Shown here: piece after piece, positions 33,053-43,357 of the stretch
How the letters are laid out: every line of letters starts with the position of its first letter
Position numbering within the stretch: position 1 is the first letter of the stretch
NCBI RefSeq assembly: GCF_018614035.1
Contig: NZ_JAGGPA010000025.1
Location: forward strand, 267,224 to 331,223
Length of the DNA: 64,000 nt
Direction: 5' to 3'
Source of the DNA: Streptomyces sp. ISL-96
GTDB taxonomy: Bacteria > Actinomycetota > Actinomycetes > Streptomycetales > Streptomycetaceae
The notes under the pieces: generated by a model
What the model saw: only the letters and a program-made list of their open reading frames with translations
Databases searched by the model: none
Told to the model about the DNA's origin: nothing
Program-made: the position numbers and the translations under genes

Positions 33053-33678
33053 CAAAATTCCGTCTTGTCGTCTGCGTCGGTGTCCGGGGCGTCCGGATCG
33101 AACGACGGCACACCCTCTAGCGTCTCAGCCTCGATCGCGTCCGCCTCCGGGAGGAATGGCGCGAGCTCCGGGAGCTCGTCCAGGCCACGCAGGCCCATCC
33201 GCTCCAGAAAGTAGTTCGTCGTCCTGTACAGGATCGCACCTGTTTCAGGTTCCGTGCCCGCCTCCCCGACCAGACCGCGCTGGAGGAGGGTCCGCATCAC
33301 GCCGTCGCAGTTCACGCCACGTACGGCCGAGACCCGTGACCGGCTCACCGGCTGGCGGTACGCGACGACCGCCAGGGTCTCCAGGGCGGCCTGCGTGAGA
33401 CGGGCCTGCTGTCCGTCCAGTACGAAGCTCTCGACCGCCGCCGCGTACTGGGGCCGCGTGTAGAAGCGCCATCCCCCCGCGACCAGCCTGAGCTCGAATC
33501 CGCGCCCCTGTGCGGCGTACTCGTCGGAAAGTTCCCGCAGCGCGTCCGCGACGGCTCTGCGGGGCCGCTCCAGCACCTTCGCGAGGTGTTCCTCGGTGGC
33601 GGGCTCGTCGACGACCATGAGGACCGCCTCCAGGGCGGGCTTGAGCCCGAGGTCCGCGACCGCAGGGGACTCACTCAC
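33052..33678 (-). CDS. scpB: Segregation and condensation protein B
   Basis: 208 residues, GTG 33676-33678, overlapping the scpA stop by 4 bp. Two winged-helix domains typical of ScpB: LKPALEAVLMVVDEPATEEHLAKVL, then LTQAALETLAVVAYRQPVSRSRVSAVRGVN and RTLLQRGLV. The C-terminus is acidic. Works with ScpA and SMC in chromosome condensation. Confidence 0.97.
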   Translation of the reverse strand: MSESPAVADLGLKPALEAVLMVVDEPATEEHLAKVLERPRRAVADALRELSDEYAAQGRGFELRLVAGGWRFYTRPQYAAAVESFVLDGQQARLTQAALETLAVVAYRQPVSRSRVSAVRGVNCDGVMRTLLQRGLVGEAGTEPETGAILYRTTNYFLERMGLRGLDELPELAPFLPEADAIEAETLEGVPSFDPDAPDTDADDKTEF

Positions 33679-34643
33679 TTCGTCTCCCTTTCCACCACTT
33701 GATCGAACTCATCCGTGACGAGGGGCTGCGCCCCTTCCCCGCCGGTCCACCGCACCATGAGCTCCCCCAGGGCCTCCTCCTGGTCCAGCACGACAACCTT
33801 CTCGCGATAGAGCTCGAGCAGGGCGAGGAACCGTGCGACAACGGTGAGCGTGTCCGTGACATCCTCCGTCAGCGCCTGAAAAGTCGCCTCCCCCACCTCC
33901 CGCAGCCGCGCGACGACCACCTCGGCCTGTTCCCGTACGGACACCAGGGGCGCATGGATGTGATCGACGTACACCTGGGGCTCGGCCCTGGGCTGCATGG
34001 CCTTCACGGCGAGCTTGGCGAAGCCGTCGGGGCCGATGCTGATGACGACCTCGGGCAGCAGCGCGGCGTGCTGCGGCTCAAGACCGACCGTACGCGGGTA
34101 GCGCCGGGCCTCCGCGTCCAGCCGCTCGCTGAAGATGTCGGCGATCTGCTTGTACGCGCGGTACTGCAACAGCCGCGCGAACAGCATGTCCCTGGCCTCC
34201 AGCAGCGCGAGGTCCCCCTCGTCCTCCACCTCGGCGGCGGGCAGCAGCCGCGCGGCCTTGAGATCGAGGAGTGTGGCGGCCACCACAAGGAACTCCGTGG
34301 TCTGGTCAAGATCCCAGTCGGCCCCCATGGCGCGGATGTGCGCCATGAACTCGTCGGTGACCTTGGAGAGGGCGACCTCGGTGACGTCGAGCTTGTGCTT
34401 CGAGATGAGCTGAAGCAACAGGTCGAAGGGCCCCTCGAAATTGACGAGCCGAACGGTGAACCGCCCGTCCCCCGCCGCAACGGCTACTTCACCAAGCCCG
34501 CCCGCGTCGACCCCCGGCACACCTTCCGGCGTCGGCACCGCAACGCCCTCGGCCCCGGACTCATCGGCCGGCCGCGGCACCCCCGGCCCGCGCCCCAGGC
34601 GACGGCGAGGGGCAGCGGCGGAGTCGTCAGGGCGCGGCGGCAT
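33675..34643 (-). CDS. scpA: Segregation and condensation protein A
   Basis: 322 residues from ATG 34641-34643. The kleisin N-terminal motif FTVRLVNFEGPFDLLLQLIS is at about 61-80, followed by KLDVTEVALSKVTDEF, the helical middle and a C-terminal winged helix (RFLALLELYREKVVVLDQ). The first ~60 residues are a disordered Pro/Gly extension. It bridges SMC heads. The gene lies 60 bp after the RHH-like gene and is coupled to scpB. Confidence 0.97.
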   Translation of the reverse strand: MPPRPDDSAAAPRRRLGRGPGVPRPADESGAEGVAVPTPEGVPGVDAGGLGEVAVAAGDGRFTVRLVNFEGPFDLLLQLISKHKLDVTEVALSKVTDEFMAHIRAMGADWDLDQTTEFLVVAATLLDLKAARLLPAAEVEDEGDLALLEARDMLFARLLQYRAYKQIADIFSERLDAEARRYPRTVGLEPQHAALLPEVVISIGPDGFAKLAVKAMQPRAEPQVYVDHIHAPLVSVREQAEVVVARLREVGEATFQALTEDVTDTLTVVARFLALLELYREKVVVLDQEEALGELMVRWTGGEGAQPLVTDEFDQVVERETK

Positions 34644-34703
34644 CGTGGTGGTCCAGTGTGCGGGAACAAGGGCAGGAGCAGCGCAGGCTACCCTCCGGCC
34701 CGG

Positions 34704-35348
34704 TCAGCGCCCGCGCAGGCGCCGTACGAGAATGCTCGCGTCGCCGCGCGACTCCAGGTCCGCGAGTACGACGGCGACCGCTTCCCGCACGATCCGCCCC
34801 CGGTCGACAGCGAGCCCGTGCTCACCGCGCAGCACCAGCCGCGCGTGCTCGAGGTCCATCAGTTCCTCGGCCGAGACGTAGACCGTGATCTTCTCGTCGT
34901 GCCGTTCGCGGCCGCTGGGACGACGGTTCGCCCCGCGCCCGCCCCGGCGCCGCGGCTGGGCCCCCGTCGCCGGGCCCGCAGGACGCTGCTGGGCGGCCGA
35001 CTGGGAGGACGGCTGACTCTCCGGCACCCGGCGCGCCCTGGCGGCCGCAGCGGCCGCCTGGTCGCCTTCAGCGGCCCGGCTGCGATGCCCGCCGGCCTCC
35101 GCGTCGGCGGCCGCCGAATGCTCCGGCCCCGCACCCGCGGAGGACGACGAGGACGCCGCTCCCTCGGACTGGGGCTGCTCACCCGCCGCAGCCCCGGAAT
35201 CGCTCTCCCCCGCCGGCCCCGGCACCCGCGCCTCGCCGTTGGCGGGACTGGCGGGATTCGCGGGCGACGGCGGGCGACGCGGGGACGACGACTGCAGCGC
35301 CATTCCCCCGGTCGTGCGGAACAGTTCGTCGGCCCCCGGCAGACTCAC
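34704..35348 (-). CDS. ParA-partner-like protein: disordered region plus C-terminal ribbon-helix-helix-like domain
   Basis: 214 residues from GTG 35346-35348, whose GTGA overlaps the parA stop; a GTG at 35360 is an alternative. Residues 1 to about 140 are low complexity (Ser/Ala/Pro/Gly, then RRRGGRGANRR). The last ~65 residues look folded: KITVYVSAEELMDLEHARLVLRG (strand then helix), VDRGRIVREAVAVVLADLES, as in CopG/Arc-type DNA-binding proteins. Direct coupling to parA suggests the DNA-binding partner of this orphan ParA. I do not recognise a named family. Confidence 0.75.
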   Translation of the reverse strand: MSLPGADELFRTTGGMALQSSSPRRPPSPANPASPANGEARVPGPAGESDSGAAAGEQPQSEGAASSSSSAGAGPEHSAAADAEAGGHRSRAAEGDQAAAAAARARRVPESQPSSQSAAQQRPAGPATGAQPRRRGGRGANRRPSGRERHDEKITVYVSAEELMDLEHARLVLRGEHGLAVDRGRIVREAVAVVLADLESRGDASILVRRLRGR

Positions 35349-36508
35349 TCGGCGTGACACCGGGCGAGCACCTCCCTGGCGAGCTGGCGATAAGCGGCCG
35401 CACCGACCGAGTTGGAGGCGTACGTCGTGATCGGCTCACCGGCGACCGTGGTCTCCGGGAAGCGCACGGTCCGTCCGATCACCGTGTGGTAGACGTGCTC
35501 GTCGAAGGCCTCGACGACCCTCGCCAGCACCTCACGGCTGTGCACCGTACGGGAGTCGTACATCGTGGCGAGGATGCCGTCGAGCTCCAGGTCGGGGTTG
35601 AGCCGCTCCTGGACCTTCTCGATCGTCTCGGTCAGCAGCGCCACACCGCGCAGCGCGAAGAACTCGCACTCGAGCGGCACGATCACCTTGTGAGCCGCCG
35701 TCAGGGCGTTCACCGTAAGGAGCCCCAGTGAAGGCTGACAGTCGATCACGATGTAGTCGTAGTCGGCCATCAGCGGCTTGAGCGCCCGCTGAAGTGTCGA
35801 CTCGCGCGCGACCTCGCTGACCAACTGCACTTCCGCCGCCGACAAGTCGATATTGCTCGGCAGCAGGTCCATGTTGGGGACCGCGGTCTTCAGCAGGACC
35901 TCGTCGGCCGACATGCCCCGCTCCATGAGCAGGTTGTAGACCGTCAGGTCGAGTTCCATCGGGTTCACGCCGAGACCGACCGACAGGGCTCCCTGCGGGT
36001 CGAAGTCGACGAGCAGGACCCGTCGTCCGTACTCCGCGAGAGCCGCACCCAGATTGATGGTCGACGTCGTCTTGCCGACGCCGCCCTTCTGGTTGCACAT
36101 GGCGATGATCTTCGCGGGGCCGTGATCGGTCAGCGGACCCGGGATCGGGAAGTACGGCAGCGGCCGTCCGGTCGGGCCGATCCGCTCGCGGCGCTGGCGG
36201 GCAGCGTCGGGGGCGAGGGTGGCCGCGTACTCGGGGTCGGGCTCGTACTCGGCATCGGGATCGTAGAAGTGCCCCTCGGGCACCTCGTCGAAGTCGGCGA
36301 AGCGGGTGGTGGACTTGTCCCCACTCTGGTCGCCGGCCATGGCGTTCACGTGTAGGCCGTCCATGCTCTGGTGGGCTGTCGTCATGTGCTGATGGGTGGC
36401 GAAGGTGCGGACAGCGACGGAGCCGACAGCCTCGAGCCCCGATGGGCCCTGGCCCCGTGCAGGCATTCCTGGTTGACCACCCCCGGGAGTAAATGTCGAC
36501 TCATTCAC
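35345..36508 (-). CDS. ParA-family (Soj/MinD-like) ATPase
   Basis: 387 residues from GTG 36506-36508 with AAGGAGG upstream. The deviant Walker A KGGVGKTT is at 141-148, DFDPQGALS follows as Walker A', and YDYIVIDCQPSLGLLTVNAL is the Walker B region. About 130 residues precede the P-loop, far more than in Soj; they are acidic and disordered (FADFDEVPEGHFYDPDAEYE). No ParB gene is near, so this is an orphan ParA, with the RHH-like protein as likely partner and scpAB downstream. Confidence 0.92.
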   Translation of the reverse strand: MNESTFTPGGGQPGMPARGQGPSGLEAVGSVAVRTFATHQHMTTAHQSMDGLHVNAMAGDQSGDKSTTRFADFDEVPEGHFYDPDAEYEPDPEYAATLAPDAARQRRERIGPTGRPLPYFPIPGPLTDHGPAKIIAMCNQKGGVGKTTSTINLGAALAEYGRRVLLVDFDPQGALSVGLGVNPMELDLTVYNLLMERGMSADEVLLKTAVPNMDLLPSNIDLSAAEVQLVSEVARESTLQRALKPLMADYDYIVIDCQPSLGLLTVNALTAAHKVIVPLECEFFALRGVALLTETIEKVQERLNPDLELDGILATMYDSRTVHSREVLARVVEAFDEHVYHTVIGRTVRFPETTVAGEPITTYASNSVGAAAYRQLAREVLARCHAE

Positions 36509-36702
36509 AAGTCGTCTTACCTCCTTGGACGTGACCAGGAAACTTATCGATAGGTCAGCGTGGCACCATGCCGACGGTTGGCGACTCTATGGCGTGTCAC
36601 CGGTCCGCAGCAACACAATCCGCCGGACCCGGCCCGATGTGTCGGCAATGGAACACCCCTGTGTCAAGGGTGCGCGGGCGGCAAACCGGGGCACGGACCG
36701 CG

Positions 36703-36724
36703 CGTTTCGCAGGGTCGCGAAACG
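36703..36724. promoter_or_regulatory. Inverted repeat upstream of parA
   Basis: CGTTTCGC-N6-GCGAAACG, perfect 8-bp arms, about 195 bp upstream of the parA start. A possible operator; it does not match the parS consensus GTTTCACGTGAAAC closely enough to be called parS. Confidence 0.4.
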
Positions 36725-36785
36725 GCTAAAGGGTTACGTTCGTGGCGAGTTGAACGAGTCCGCGCAAGTGGTCGGATACGCGTCC

Positions 36786-36814
36786 GGCCGGACCTTGTTC
36801 GACAAGGTCCGGCC
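36786..36814 (-). terminator. Hairpin terminator of ald
   Basis: GGCCGGACCTTG-N5-CAAGGTCCGGCC, perfect 12-bp arms, 33 bp after the ald stop on the minus strand. Confidence 0.85.
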
Positions 36815-36847
36815 CGATGCGTGAGGTTGACGAGTTTCGTTGACGCG

Positions 36848-37963
36848 TCAGCCGAGAAGGGTGCCCAGCTCGACGTGCGGCAGCTCGTGAGCCTCGGCCA
36901 CCTCGCGGTAAACGACCTGGCCGTCATGGGTGTTGAGGCCCTTGGCAAGGGCGGCGTCGCGGCGCAGCGCCTCGACCCAGCCGCGGTTCGCGAGCTCCAC
37001 GATGTACGGCAGCGTGGCGTTCGTCAGCGCGTACGTCGAGGTGTTCGGAACGGCGCCCGGCATGTTGGCGACGCAGTAGAAGACCGAGTTGTGGACGTTG
37101 AACGTCGGCTCGGCGTGCGTCGTCGCGTGCGAGTCCTCGAAGCAGCCACCCTGATCGATCGCAATGTCGACAAGGACACTTCCGGGCTTCATCTTGGCGA
37201 CGAGCTCGTTCGTGACGAGCTTCGGGGCCTTGGCGCCGGGGATCAGCACCGCGCCGATGACGAGGTCGGCCTCGACGACGGCCTTCTCCAGCTCGAAGGC
37301 GTTGGAGACGATCGTCTTGACCTTGGTGCCGAAGACCTTGTCGGCCTCGCGCAGCTTGTTGATGTCACGGTCGAGCAGGGTCACGTGGAAGCCCATGCCG
37401 ACGGCGATCTGCGTGGCGTTCCAGCCGGAGACGCCGCCACCGATGACGACGGCCTCGCCGGCCGCCGTACCCGGGACGCCGCCCGGCAGCACGCCGCGGC
37501 CGCCGACCGAGCGCATCAGGTGGTACGCGCCGACCTGCGGGGCCAGCCGGCCCGCGACCTCGGACATGGGGGCGAGCAGCGGCAGGGCGCGGTTCGCGGT
37601 CTCCACCGTCTCGTACGCGATCGCCGTGGTGCCGGACTCCAGCAGGGCGTCCGTGCACTCGCGGGAAGCGGCCAGGTGCAGGTAGGTGAAGAGGGTCTGG
37701 TCCTTGCGGAGGCGGTGGTACTCCTCAGCAATGGGCTCCTTGACCTTAAGCAGCAGGTCAGCGGTGGCCCAGACCTCGTCGGCGGTGGCCAGGATCTGCG
37801 CCCCGGCGGCGACGTACTCACCGTCCGTGATCGAAGAGCCGACGCCGGCGTTCTGCTCGACGAAAACCTGGTGGCCGTGGCGCACCAGCTCGTGCACGCC
37901 TGCGGGGGTGATGGCCACCCGGAACTCGTTGTTCTTGACCTCGCGGGGGATGCCGACCTTCAC
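36848..37963 (-). CDS. ald: Alanine dehydrogenase
   Basis: 371 residues if it starts at GTG 37961-37963 (MKVGIPREVKNNEFRVAITP), which has AAGGAC at a good distance and gives the usual Ald length; a GTG 9 bp upstream is possible. Conserved substrate residues lie in NNEFRVAITPAGV and LFTYLHLA, and the NAD-binding Rossmann loop is VIGGGVSGWNA. Interconverts L-alanine and pyruvate with ammonia. Followed by a clear terminator, so monocistronic. Confidence 0.97.
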   Translation of the reverse strand: MKVGIPREVKNNEFRVAITPAGVHELVRHGHQVFVEQNAGVGSSITDGEYVAAGAQILATADEVWATADLLLKVKEPIAEEYHRLRKDQTLFTYLHLAASRECTDALLESGTTAIAYETVETANRALPLLAPMSEVAGRLAPQVGAYHLMRSVGGRGVLPGGVPGTAAGEAVVIGGGVSGWNATQIAVGMGFHVTLLDRDINKLREADKVFGTKVKTIVSNAFELEKAVVEADLVIGAVLIPGAKAPKLVTNELVAKMKPGSVLVDIAIDQGGCFEDSHATTHAEPTFNVHNSVFYCVANMPGAVPNTSTYALTNATLPYIVELANRGWVEALRRDAALAKGLNTHDGQVVYREVAEAHELPHVELGTLLG

Positions 37964-38108
37964 GTGGATCACGGTCCTTGGCTCAGGGGAATAAATGGGT
38001 TAATGCCATACATACCCAGGTACGCAGGGCACACCCGGGGAACACCGCAGTATGACGCGGCAGAGCCAGTCTAATGAAGGATTTCCCGCTGTCTAGCCTT
38101 ACAAAGCA

Positions 38109-40148
38109 TCAATCTCTCGGCGAAGTACTGCGGATTTCGTAGGCAGAACCCTCATCTCCCAGCAGTCTTTCCGCAGCGCTCCTGTGCAGACGGGCAGCCG
38201 CCGGGTCTCCCAGCCGGTCGAGGGTGTCCGCGAGCCGCAACTCCAGCGCCGCGTGCAGCCGTACGTCCCCGGCCTGCCGCGCCCGTTCCACGGCCTCGTG
38301 ACACGTCCGCAGCGATTCCTCGGGCCGGCCCGCGTACTCCTGCACCCTCGCCACTTCGCTCAACGCCCGTGCGTGGCCCGGCAGATCACCGACCCGCCGG
38401 TAGCCGGCCGCCGAAGCCCGCCAGTTGCGCAGCGCCTCGCCGTAACGCCCGGCATAGGTGTGCACGGCCCCGAGCCGCCCGTACAGCCGCGCCGCGTCCG
38501 CCCGTTCGCCCCGTGTCAGCCGCTGTTCCAGCGCCCGTCCGTACCAGTCGGAGGCGCGCTGCCAGTCGCCCAGTTCCTGATATGTGCCGCCTACGGATTC
38601 CATCGCGCGGCCTGTCGCGTACGGGTCACCAGCTGCCCGGCCGGCGTCCAGCGCGGCCCGGTAGCGCGTCAGCGCCTCCTCACTGCGCCCGGTCCGGGCG
38701 TCCAGGTCGGCGAGATTCAGCAGCGCGGCGGCCCTTTCACGGTGCAGACCGCACCGCTCGGCCACGTCGAGTACGAGCCGGTGCAGCCCGTAGAGCTCGG
38801 GAGCCGCCGCTTCGGTGCCCCGGTGCGCCGCCAGCGCCCGTACCAGCGCGGCCACCAGCCGCCTCGCCAGGGTGTCGAGCTCCCCGTCCTCGACCGCGAT
38901 ACGGGCCGAGGCGAGCAGCGCGGGCTGCCGGATCCGCAGCCACTCGCCGGCGGCCGGGATGTTCGGGAAGCGCAGCGCGCGCGGCAGCCCCGCCAGCTTT
39001 TTGCGCGCCGGGGAGCCGTCGGGCTCGGTGATCGCCCGGCAGGACTGGAGCTGCCGTACGGTCCGCTCCAGCATCCGGGCGCGGGCCAGCTGCACCTCTG
39101 CCGGCCGGTCCCGCTCCTCCAGCTGCGCCTTCATCATCGGCGCGAGGCAGCCGGGCACCTCGTACCGCCGGCCGTCGGCCCTTCGCAGCAGGCCGAGCGC
39201 GGCGAAGTCGTCCAGTGCGGTCTGGGCCCCGGAGACCGAGCAGCCGGCCAGGGCGGAGGCGGTGTGCGCGTCCACGACACCGGCGGGCGCGAGGGCGAGC
39301 AGCCGCAGCATCCGCGCCGTGGGATGCGGCAGCGACTCGTACACGAAACGGAAGGTGCGGGCGAGCGGCCTGCCGCCCGTGGGCTGCTTGGGGTCGACGG
39401 GCATGTCGTGCAGTCGTTTCGCCACATCGGCGACCGAGGCCTTGGGGCTGGCGGCGAGCCAGCCGCCGATGAGCGTCAGCGCGGCGGGCTGCCCCCCGCA
39501 CTCCTCGGCCAGTGACTCGGCTGCCGTGGGGTCGACGGTGATCCTGACCGCGCCCGTGGAGCGGGCGAGCAGTTCGACGGCGGATCCGGTGTCCAGGCCG
39601 CCGATGGTGCAGGGCCGGACGCCGGGGATGCCGGTGAGCGGGCCGCGGGCGGTGGCCACGACCAGGCAGTCCGGGTTGTCGGGCAGTAGCGGATCGACCT
39701 GCTCGGCGTCGGCGGCGTCGTCGAGGAGGAGCAGCATGCGGCGTACGGAGAGCGCGTCGCGCACCATCTCGGACAGCTCGTCGTCGCCGGCTCCCGGCGG
39801 GACAGGGACCCCGAGGTCGTCGAGCAGTGCGCGGGCGGTGCGCTCGGTGGGTACGCGTTCGCCGCCGGGGTCGGTGAGCCGGGCACGGAGCGTGCCGTCG
39901 GGGTAGTCACCGGCGAGGCTCGCGGCGAGTTCGGCGGCGAGGGCGGTGCGGCCGGAGCCCGGGCGTCCGGCGATCAGCAGCACGCGGGCCCGGGGCGCCT
40001 TGCGGCCGGCGAGGGTGTCGAGTCCGGCCCGCTCGATGTCGTCCCGCAGCTCCTTCAACTCGCGCGCTCTGCCGAAGAACTCGCCCGTTGTCCGCCCTGC
40101 CGCGGAACCCGCCGCCGTGCCGCTGGTGTCCACCGCCTGATCCGTCAC
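38109..40148 (-). CDS. STAND/NB-ARC-type NTPase with C-terminal TPR repeats (AfsR-like without effector domain)
   Basis: 679 residues from GTG 40146-40148 with GGGAGC upstream. The NTPase begins almost at the N-terminus (FFGRARELKELRDDIER). The P-loop is GRPGSGRT (61-68), with Arg67 in place of lysine; RMLLLLDDAADAEQV is Walker B and CLVVATARG the sensor. A winged-helix segment (about 260-350) and TPR units (about 490-665: AALLNLADLDARTGRSEEAL, AMESVGGTYQELGDWQRA) follow. AfsR-type regulators have a DNA-binding SARP domain in front; this protein has none. Target unknown. Confidence 0.85.
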   Translation of the reverse strand: MTDQAVDTSGTAAGSAAGRTTGEFFGRARELKELRDDIERAGLDTLAGRKAPRARVLLIAGRPGSGRTALAAELAASLAGDYPDGTLRARLTDPGGERVPTERTARALLDDLGVPVPPGAGDDELSEMVRDALSVRRMLLLLDDAADAEQVDPLLPDNPDCLVVATARGPLTGIPGVRPCTIGGLDTGSAVELLARSTGAVRITVDPTAAESLAEECGGQPAALTLIGGWLAASPKASVADVAKRLHDMPVDPKQPTGGRPLARTFRFVYESLPHPTARMLRLLALAPAGVVDAHTASALAGCSVSGAQTALDDFAALGLLRRADGRRYEVPGCLAPMMKAQLEERDRPAEVQLARARMLERTVRQLQSCRAITEPDGSPARKKLAGLPRALRFPNIPAAGEWLRIRQPALLASARIAVEDGELDTLARRLVAALVRALAAHRGTEAAAPELYGLHRLVLDVAERCGLHRERAAALLNLADLDARTGRSEEALTRYRAALDAGRAAGDPYATGRAMESVGGTYQELGDWQRASDWYGRALEQRLTRGERADAARLYGRLGAVHTYAGRYGEALRNWRASAAGYRRVGDLPGHARALSEVARVQEYAGRPEESLRTCHEAVERARQAGDVRLHAALELRLADTLDRLGDPAAARLHRSAAERLLGDEGSAYEIRSTSPRD

Positions 40149-40278
40149 GGGCCACGCTCCCGTCCGCCTGCGCACAAGCCCGCCCGCGACTGCGGTCGGG
40201 AACTTCGAGCGTAGTTCACGCTCTGCTACGAACTGTGCGGAGCGCGGCGGGGGCATCCCCCGATCGGATCAGCAGTTT

Positions 40279-40367
40279 TTCATCCCCGCCCCGCCCCTTC
40301 CCGAACTGTGGCAAGCCCCAGACCCGTGACGCCCTGCGGGCGTGTCCTCAATCGCCGGACGGGCTGC
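40279..40367 (-). repeat. Dispersed repeat, copy 3 (minus orientation)
   Basis: Reverse complement reads CCGTCCGGCGATTGAGGACA, later GGGTCTGGGGC and TTCGGGAAGGGGCGGG. It carries an extra insert (GCCCGCAGGGCGTCAC) in the middle relative to copies 2 and 4. Confidence 0.85.
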
Positions 40368-40379
40368 ATTTGCCAACTT

Positions 40380-40424
40380 CAGCCCCTCCGGCGTTTGAGG
40401 AGCGGGGTCTGGGGCGGAGCCCCA
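40380..40424 (+). repeat. Dispersed repeat, copy 4
   Basis: CCTCCGGCGTTTGAGGAGCG then GGTCTGGGGCGGAGCCCC, identical to copy 2 over the core. It lies 12 bp from the inverted copy 3. Confidence 0.88.
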
Positions 40425-40490
40425 CGCGGCGGAGCCGCGAAGTGTCGCAGCGGGAAAGGACCGGGGGAAAGAGCTCCGCAGGGGGAAGGC

Positions 40491-41117
40491 CTAGGCCTCG
40501 AAAGGGCGGGCCGGCCACGGCGCGTCGGCCGGGCGCAGGGCCTCGATGCCGTCGCCCGCCAGCGCGGCCGTCAGCGCGAGGACGCCCACCGCCAGGCACG
40601 TGTTGTGCAGCTCCCCGGCGAGCACGCCCCGCACGAGCTCCGGAAGGGGAACCCGCGCGTGCTCCATATCGGCCTCCTCCTCCTCGACCTCGAAGCGCTC
40701 GCCCTCGACCGCCGACAAGTCCCGCGCGAAGAAGATCCGTACGGCCTCGTCGCAGCCCCCCGGCGTCGGGTAGACGTCGGCCAGTACGTGCCACTCCTCC
40801 GCCTTGACGTGCGCCTCCTCGTACAGCTCCCGTTGAGCCGCGCTCAGCGGGTTCTCACCGGGTACGTCGAGCAGGCCGGCCGGGATCTCCCACAGCTTCT
40901 GGCGCACGGGGTGCCGGTACTGACGGATGACCAGCACACGGTCGTTCTCGTCCAGGGCCAGGACCGCCACGGAACCGGGGTGCACCTGGTAGTCGCGGCG
41001 CACCACACTGCCGTTGGGCATGACCACGTCGTCCGTACGGACACTCGTCTTGTTGCCCGTGAAGGGAACCGCGGTCGCGGTGACCTGCCACTCCTCGGGC
41101 GCGTCCTTGATGGTCAT
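40491..41117 (-). CDS. Nudix hydrolase, ADP-ribose pyrophosphatase type
   Basis: 208 residues from ATG 41115-41117 with GGAGGACGG upstream. Nudix box GLLDVPGENPLSAAQRELYE followed by EA (G-x5-E-x7-RE-x2-EE), and upstream the VLVIRQYRHPVRQKLWEIPA segment of ADP-ribose/NADH-type hydrolases. Hydrolyses ADP-ribose to AMP and ribose phosphate in that family. It stands 91 bp upstream in position of pyrG's stop and on the same strand. Confidence 0.93.
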   Translation of the reverse strand: MTIKDAPEEWQVTATAVPFTGNKTSVRTDDVVMPNGSVVRRDYQVHPGSVAVLALDENDRVLVIRQYRHPVRQKLWEIPAGLLDVPGENPLSAAQRELYEEAHVKAEEWHVLADVYPTPGGCDEAVRIFFARDLSAVEGERFEVEEEEADMEHARVPLPELVRGVLAGELHNTCLAVGVLALTAALAGDGIEALRPADAPWPARPFEA

Positions 41118-41208
41118 GAAAGCCGTCCTCCCTCGTGCAAAGAAAACCGGGGCACGTGCCCTGATCAGGCCCGTACCCCGGTCAACCGTATCGCGTACCG
41201 CTAGCGCG

Positions 41209-42858
<1,650 letters not shown>

Positions 42859-43357
42859 CGCCAAGAGGGGGCTCCCGTGGTCGCGTAGTGAGGTGCGTAC
42901 CGGCTGCCGGACCGGAATCCGGGTGGCGCCGTCGCTGCGGTTTCGGGGCGCCTGATCGTCACAGACTGGCCACCGGTCCACGGGGTACCAGGGTATCAGC
43001 GACGGGACGGGGCTGCTTCCGGCCGCGCGCCGCGTCTCGTGCTCGCCAGTGCTCGCGAATCCCTCGCGAACGCCCGCGAGCGCTCGCCGGCAGCCATCGT
43101 CTGCCACCTGCGACACCTGGGTCTCACACAAAGCTCACCCACAACTCACCCTTGGCTCACTCGTTCGGCGCACTCCTGTTGCCGGTACCGTCGCGCAGAG
43201 CACTTGGCTGGGACGTATCCTGCTCGGATACATCGCTGCGAGCCGGCCGGCGAAGGCACCATCACCGCCCGCTCCCGGGACCAAGAGCTCGTCGAAAATC
43301 CCCTGACCGCAAGTGCCCCAATGGGGCGGACGTGGCCGTTCGACTGGAGATTGCAAC
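42859..43357. other. Divergent pyrG/GH15 regulatory region
   Basis: 499 bp without a supported gene. GCTCGC-rich repeats occur at 43040-43090, and four CTCAC elements spaced exactly 11 bp apart at 43122-43165 form a likely operator. Both promoters must lie here. Confidence 0.6.
43122..43165 (+). promoter_or_regulatory. Four 11-bp-spaced direct repeats, PHO-box-like operator
   Basis: CTCAC occurs at 43123, 43134, 43145 and 43156, an exact 11-bp period. The heptamers TCTCACA, GCTCACC, ACTCACC and GCTCACT match the Streptomyces PhoP unit GTTCACC at 4, 6, 5 and 5 of 7 positions. SARP/AfsR regulators also use 11-bp direct repeats. It is about 193 bp upstream of the GH15 start. Confidence 0.55.

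Larger units (their letters stand above)
36509..36847. other. Intergenic region between ald and parA
   Basis: 339 bp, no gene supported. It holds the ald terminator (36786-36814), an inverted repeat (36703-36724) and presumably the parA promoter. Confidence 0.6.
40149..40490. other. Intergenic region with two repeat copies in inverted orientation
   Basis: 342 bp between the NTPase start and the Nudix gene stop. Most of it is dispersed-repeat sequence (40279-40367 inverted, 40380-40424 direct), which together can form a large hairpin. The NTPase promoter should be close to 40149-40270. Confidence 0.65.

Noticed and set aside
36703..36724. parS-like site near parA
   Set aside because: The CGTTTCGC/GCGAAACG arms with a 6-bp spacer do not match GTTTCACGTGAAAC; kept only as a generic inverted repeat.
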